Assembly: GCA_019359325.1 (NCBI GenBank) | Contig: JAHHHN010000029.1 | Coordinates: 1-64,000, forward strand | Direction: 5' to 3' | Source of the DNA: Mojavia pulchra JT2-VF2 | GTDB taxonomy: Bacteria > Cyanobacteriota > Cyanobacteriia > Cyanobacteriales > Nostocaceae | DNA length: 64,000 nucleotides | Part shown: in pieces, positions 63,001-64,000 of the stretch | How positions within the stretch are numbered: the first letter of the stretch is position 1 | How the letters are laid out: the number at the start of each line of letters is the position of its first letter | Position numbers and translations under genes: made by a program | The notes under the pieces: generated by a model | Databases searched by the model: none | The model's input: the letters and a program-made list of their open reading frames with translations, nothing else | Told to the model about the DNA's origin: nothing

Positions 63001-64000
63001 GGTGATTTATTGAAAGTGCCGGGATACTCCATCTCCTGGTGAGTGGATAAGGTTGTTCCCTCAATTGCCTGGGACATTGAGTATGGAGAAAGAGATAATT
63101 TTTCATTCTCCCCCTTGCTCCGTTGTCCCTGCCCCTTTGCCTCTTGTAGCCTTGGTGCTAACTCACAAGGATTGACGAAGAATCGCGGTTGCCAGTTCAA
63201 ATCAAATGGTCGAGTAAAGCGATCGCCAAACAGTTGTTTGTGTTTAATTGGTGTGCCAACGACAAACGCCGCGCCAACTGCTTGTAATAAGCCCTTGAAA
63301 GAAGAACCACTAGCGTCTAAGGATACTATCGGCACGTCTATAAATTCAGTAACTAATCCTGATAAAACACGACCCGGCCCAACTTCAATCAACAGGTTAA
63401 CTCCTGCCGCAGCTTTGGTAACTGCTTCAATAAACCTAACAGTGGCAGTGATTTGGCGTTGCAGGAGCGAGCGCAAATCTTCAGTGTAATCAATCGCTCT
63501 TCCTGTCACCGTAGAAAACACAGTTCGCTGCAATATTTGAAATGCTTCTTGCCCTAAATAGTCTGCAAATGGTTGGGCTGCATCTGCTACCAAAGGTGAG
63601 TGGAAAGCATGGGATACAGGTAAGCTCACAGCTTTTAATCCCATTGCTTGCGCTCGATTCACAACTGTGGTGACACCAGTAACCTCACCGGAAATGACTG
63701 TCTGTTGAGGCGAGTTTAACCCCGCAATCACAACGCGATCACCATTAATTAAATTTTCCACTACGGTTTGTGTTGCTTGGATACTTGCCATTGCACCAAG
63801 GGTATTACCTACCTTAGTCATTGTTTGCCCGCGCACAGTCGCAATCCGTAATAACTCAGCTTCATCAAAAGCACCAGCCCAATGCAGTGCCGAAAGCTCT
63901 CCTAAACTGTGTCCAACGCTGACACTGGCTTCGATGCCAAATTTGTTTAAAACTCTTAGTCCTGCCATTGAAGCAGAGACGATTGCAGGTTGTGCTACTG
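60009..64000 (-). CDS. pksE-like: Enediyne-type iterative type I polyketide synthase (partial: AT-ACP-KR-DH-PPTase)
   Basis: About 1330 residues seen; the coding frame is open to the window edge, so the KS and start lie outside. Domains in order: AT (GHSLGELSALHWAGAF, catalytic Ser; ends near 63260), ACP (LLSDLHLNSITVSQIV, attachment Ser near 62900), KR (LLVTGGGKGITAECAF near 62180; Tyr in EADYALANEWL near 61745), DH (LNDHQFQGERVFPAVLGLE near 61345) and a C-terminal phosphopantetheinyl transferase (IGCDVEPVVPRP near 60320; WTAIECLKKAG near 60185). KS-AT-ACP-KR-DH-PPTase is the hallmark of enediyne PksE. The AT-ACP linker holds a probable repeat-derived stretch (KGQGQRSKGENEK). It makes a polyene from malonyl units. 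Confidence 0.9.
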   Translation of the reverse strand, partial: VAQPAIVSASMAGLRVLNKFGIEASVSVGHSLGELSALHWAGAFDEAELLRIATVRGQTMTKVGNTLGAMASIQATQTVVENLINGDRVVIAGLNSPQQTVISGEVTGVTTVVNRAQAMGLKAVSLPVSHAFHSPLVADAAQPFADYLGQEAFQILQRTVFSTVTGRAIDYTEDLRSLLQRQITATVRFIEAVTKAAAGVNLLIEVGPGRVLSGLVTEFIDVPIVSLDASGSSFKGLLQAVGAAFVVGTPIKHKQLFGDRFTRPFDLNWQPRFFVNPCELAPRLQEAKGQGQRSKGENEKLSLSPYSMSQAIEGTTLSTHQEMEYPGTFNKSPLELVCQLVAQRAELPVSAIANEHRLLSDLHLNSITVSQIVVEAARSLNLAPPIAPISYADATVAEVAQALGELLRLASSQADSIEERLPAGVDAWVRTFTVELVERSLPRCQISADLPGSWKVITTTAHPLAEPLQQAFQHFEGNGVVVCLPTEFNLGTASLQELPHIDLLLKGYSAVLAQENARFVLVQQGGGGAGFARTLYLETPQVTTCVVNLPMDHPQAVEWILAEARAAIGYSQAHYDRLGKRHEPVLKVLPQLETSAVPLKANDVLLVTGGGKGITAECAFALATETGVRLVLLGRSQPDQDPELLTNLDRMTAAGIEFRYIATDITDAVAVKSAIQIAEAAFGSISAILHGAARNVPQLLSNLEQQDFLHTLAPKVQGLQNVLVAVNPDNLQLLIAFGSIIARTGLPGEADYALANEWLVHLVERWQADHPHCRCLAIEWSLWSEVGMGSRLGSIDTLLRQGITPIPTEQGITMLRHLLTQPLAGCAIATGRFGGLPTLQLEQPELPFLRFLEQPRVYYPGVELIVDATLSTGTDLYLNDHQFQGERVFPAVLGLEAMAQVAMALAKTEQLPVFEQVKFDRPVIVAESTPLKIQIAALMHEPGHIEVTLRSEQTAFAVDHFRATCWFGKQGSEIGQLSTHAPNLESVADSVSLNPQRDLYGKILFHQGRFQRLSSYRQLRAKECLAEIAPDRGSNWFSSYLPAQLVLGNPAARDAAVHALQACIPQATILPTAVERLELSSLSSTEPQFVYAKERSHDGNTFIYDLEIFDRSGQILERWQGLQLKVIQSSPAKNPWVESLLGPYLERRIRERFPSADIAVIVDCDSNVERRVRSDRAIQQAIGSKVPIWRRADGKPFVLGCQQVSVSHAEPLTIAIASKGAIGCDVEPVVPRPVSVWQDLLGTERFKIAEIIHQERKEDQNTAATRIWTAIECLKKAGAIENAPLILANLAISGDEVLLQSGDFLISTFDISVQSFAHKLVFTVLLKKQ

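Overview
The window looks like a filamentous, heterocyst-type cyanobacterium (Nostoc or a close relative). The signs are many copies of the HIP1 octamer GCGATCGC, a CHAT/DUF928/DUF1822/haemagglutinin locus typical of the group, a CyRepA1-type plasmid replication protein, AAA-WD40 proteins, and many small dispersed palindromic repeats. The CyRepA1 gene and the runs of plasmid-type small genes suggest a large plasmid or an integrated plasmid. No RNA gene, CRISPR array or rRNA was seen.

Layout. (1) 0.8-11.9 kb: a secreted haemagglutinin-type adhesin converges on a minus-strand series coding for a sigma-70-like factor, a DUF1822 protein, a CHASE2 transmembrane CHAT protease, a DUF928 protein and a TPR-CHAT protease. 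(2) 12.3-20.2 kb: a class II lanthipeptide locus, with a precursor whose core holds a 22-residue tandem repeat, a decayed second precursor, LanM, a C39-peptidase ABC exporter and an HlyD-type adaptor. (3) 20.5-27.3 kb: a 3' fragment and a full copy of a CyRepA1 gene in direct orientation, with an RTX-like beta-solenoid gene between them. (4) 27.8-35.3 kb: a long minus-strand array of plasmid genes (AlkB, DinD/BRO-like, KilA-N, DUF1392, small DNA-binding and unknown proteins). It reads away from a divergent XRE-type regulator and ends in CyRepA1. Part of the array recurs at 41.1-43.8 kb with a different regulator and a different operator. An IS1634-type element damages the first module and an ISKra4 remnant damages the second. 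(5) 38.2-39.5 kb: a nine-repeat (three-trefoil) ricin-type lectin gene. (6) 45.2-50.4 kb: an ethylene-receptor-like hybrid of PAS and histidine kinase domains, followed by three response regulators, one with REC, DNA-binding, HPt and further REC modules. (7) 50.9-56.5 kb: two AAA-like NTPases, one carrying 14 WD40 repeats. (8) 56.5-57.9 kb: a graveyard of IS5, IS66 and ISAs1 remnants. (9) 58.2-64.0 kb: an enediyne-type iterative polyketide synthase (running off the window), a multi-pass membrane protein, a CalE7-type thioesterase and an unknown protein.

How the parts work together. The lanthipeptide locus is self-contained: precursor, modification, leader cleavage with export, and adaptor. 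The right-edge genes form a compact polyketide operon. The kinase and regulator genes look like one phosphorelay. The most unusual architecture is the pair of paralogous plasmid modules, which keep the same cargo genes and a covarying 5' leader hairpin but have exchanged regulator and operator. A second theme is the mobility of very small repeats. They are inserted in frame into CyRepA1 and probably into a polyketide synthase linker, they interrupt an ISAs1 transposase, and they form the end of one small gene.
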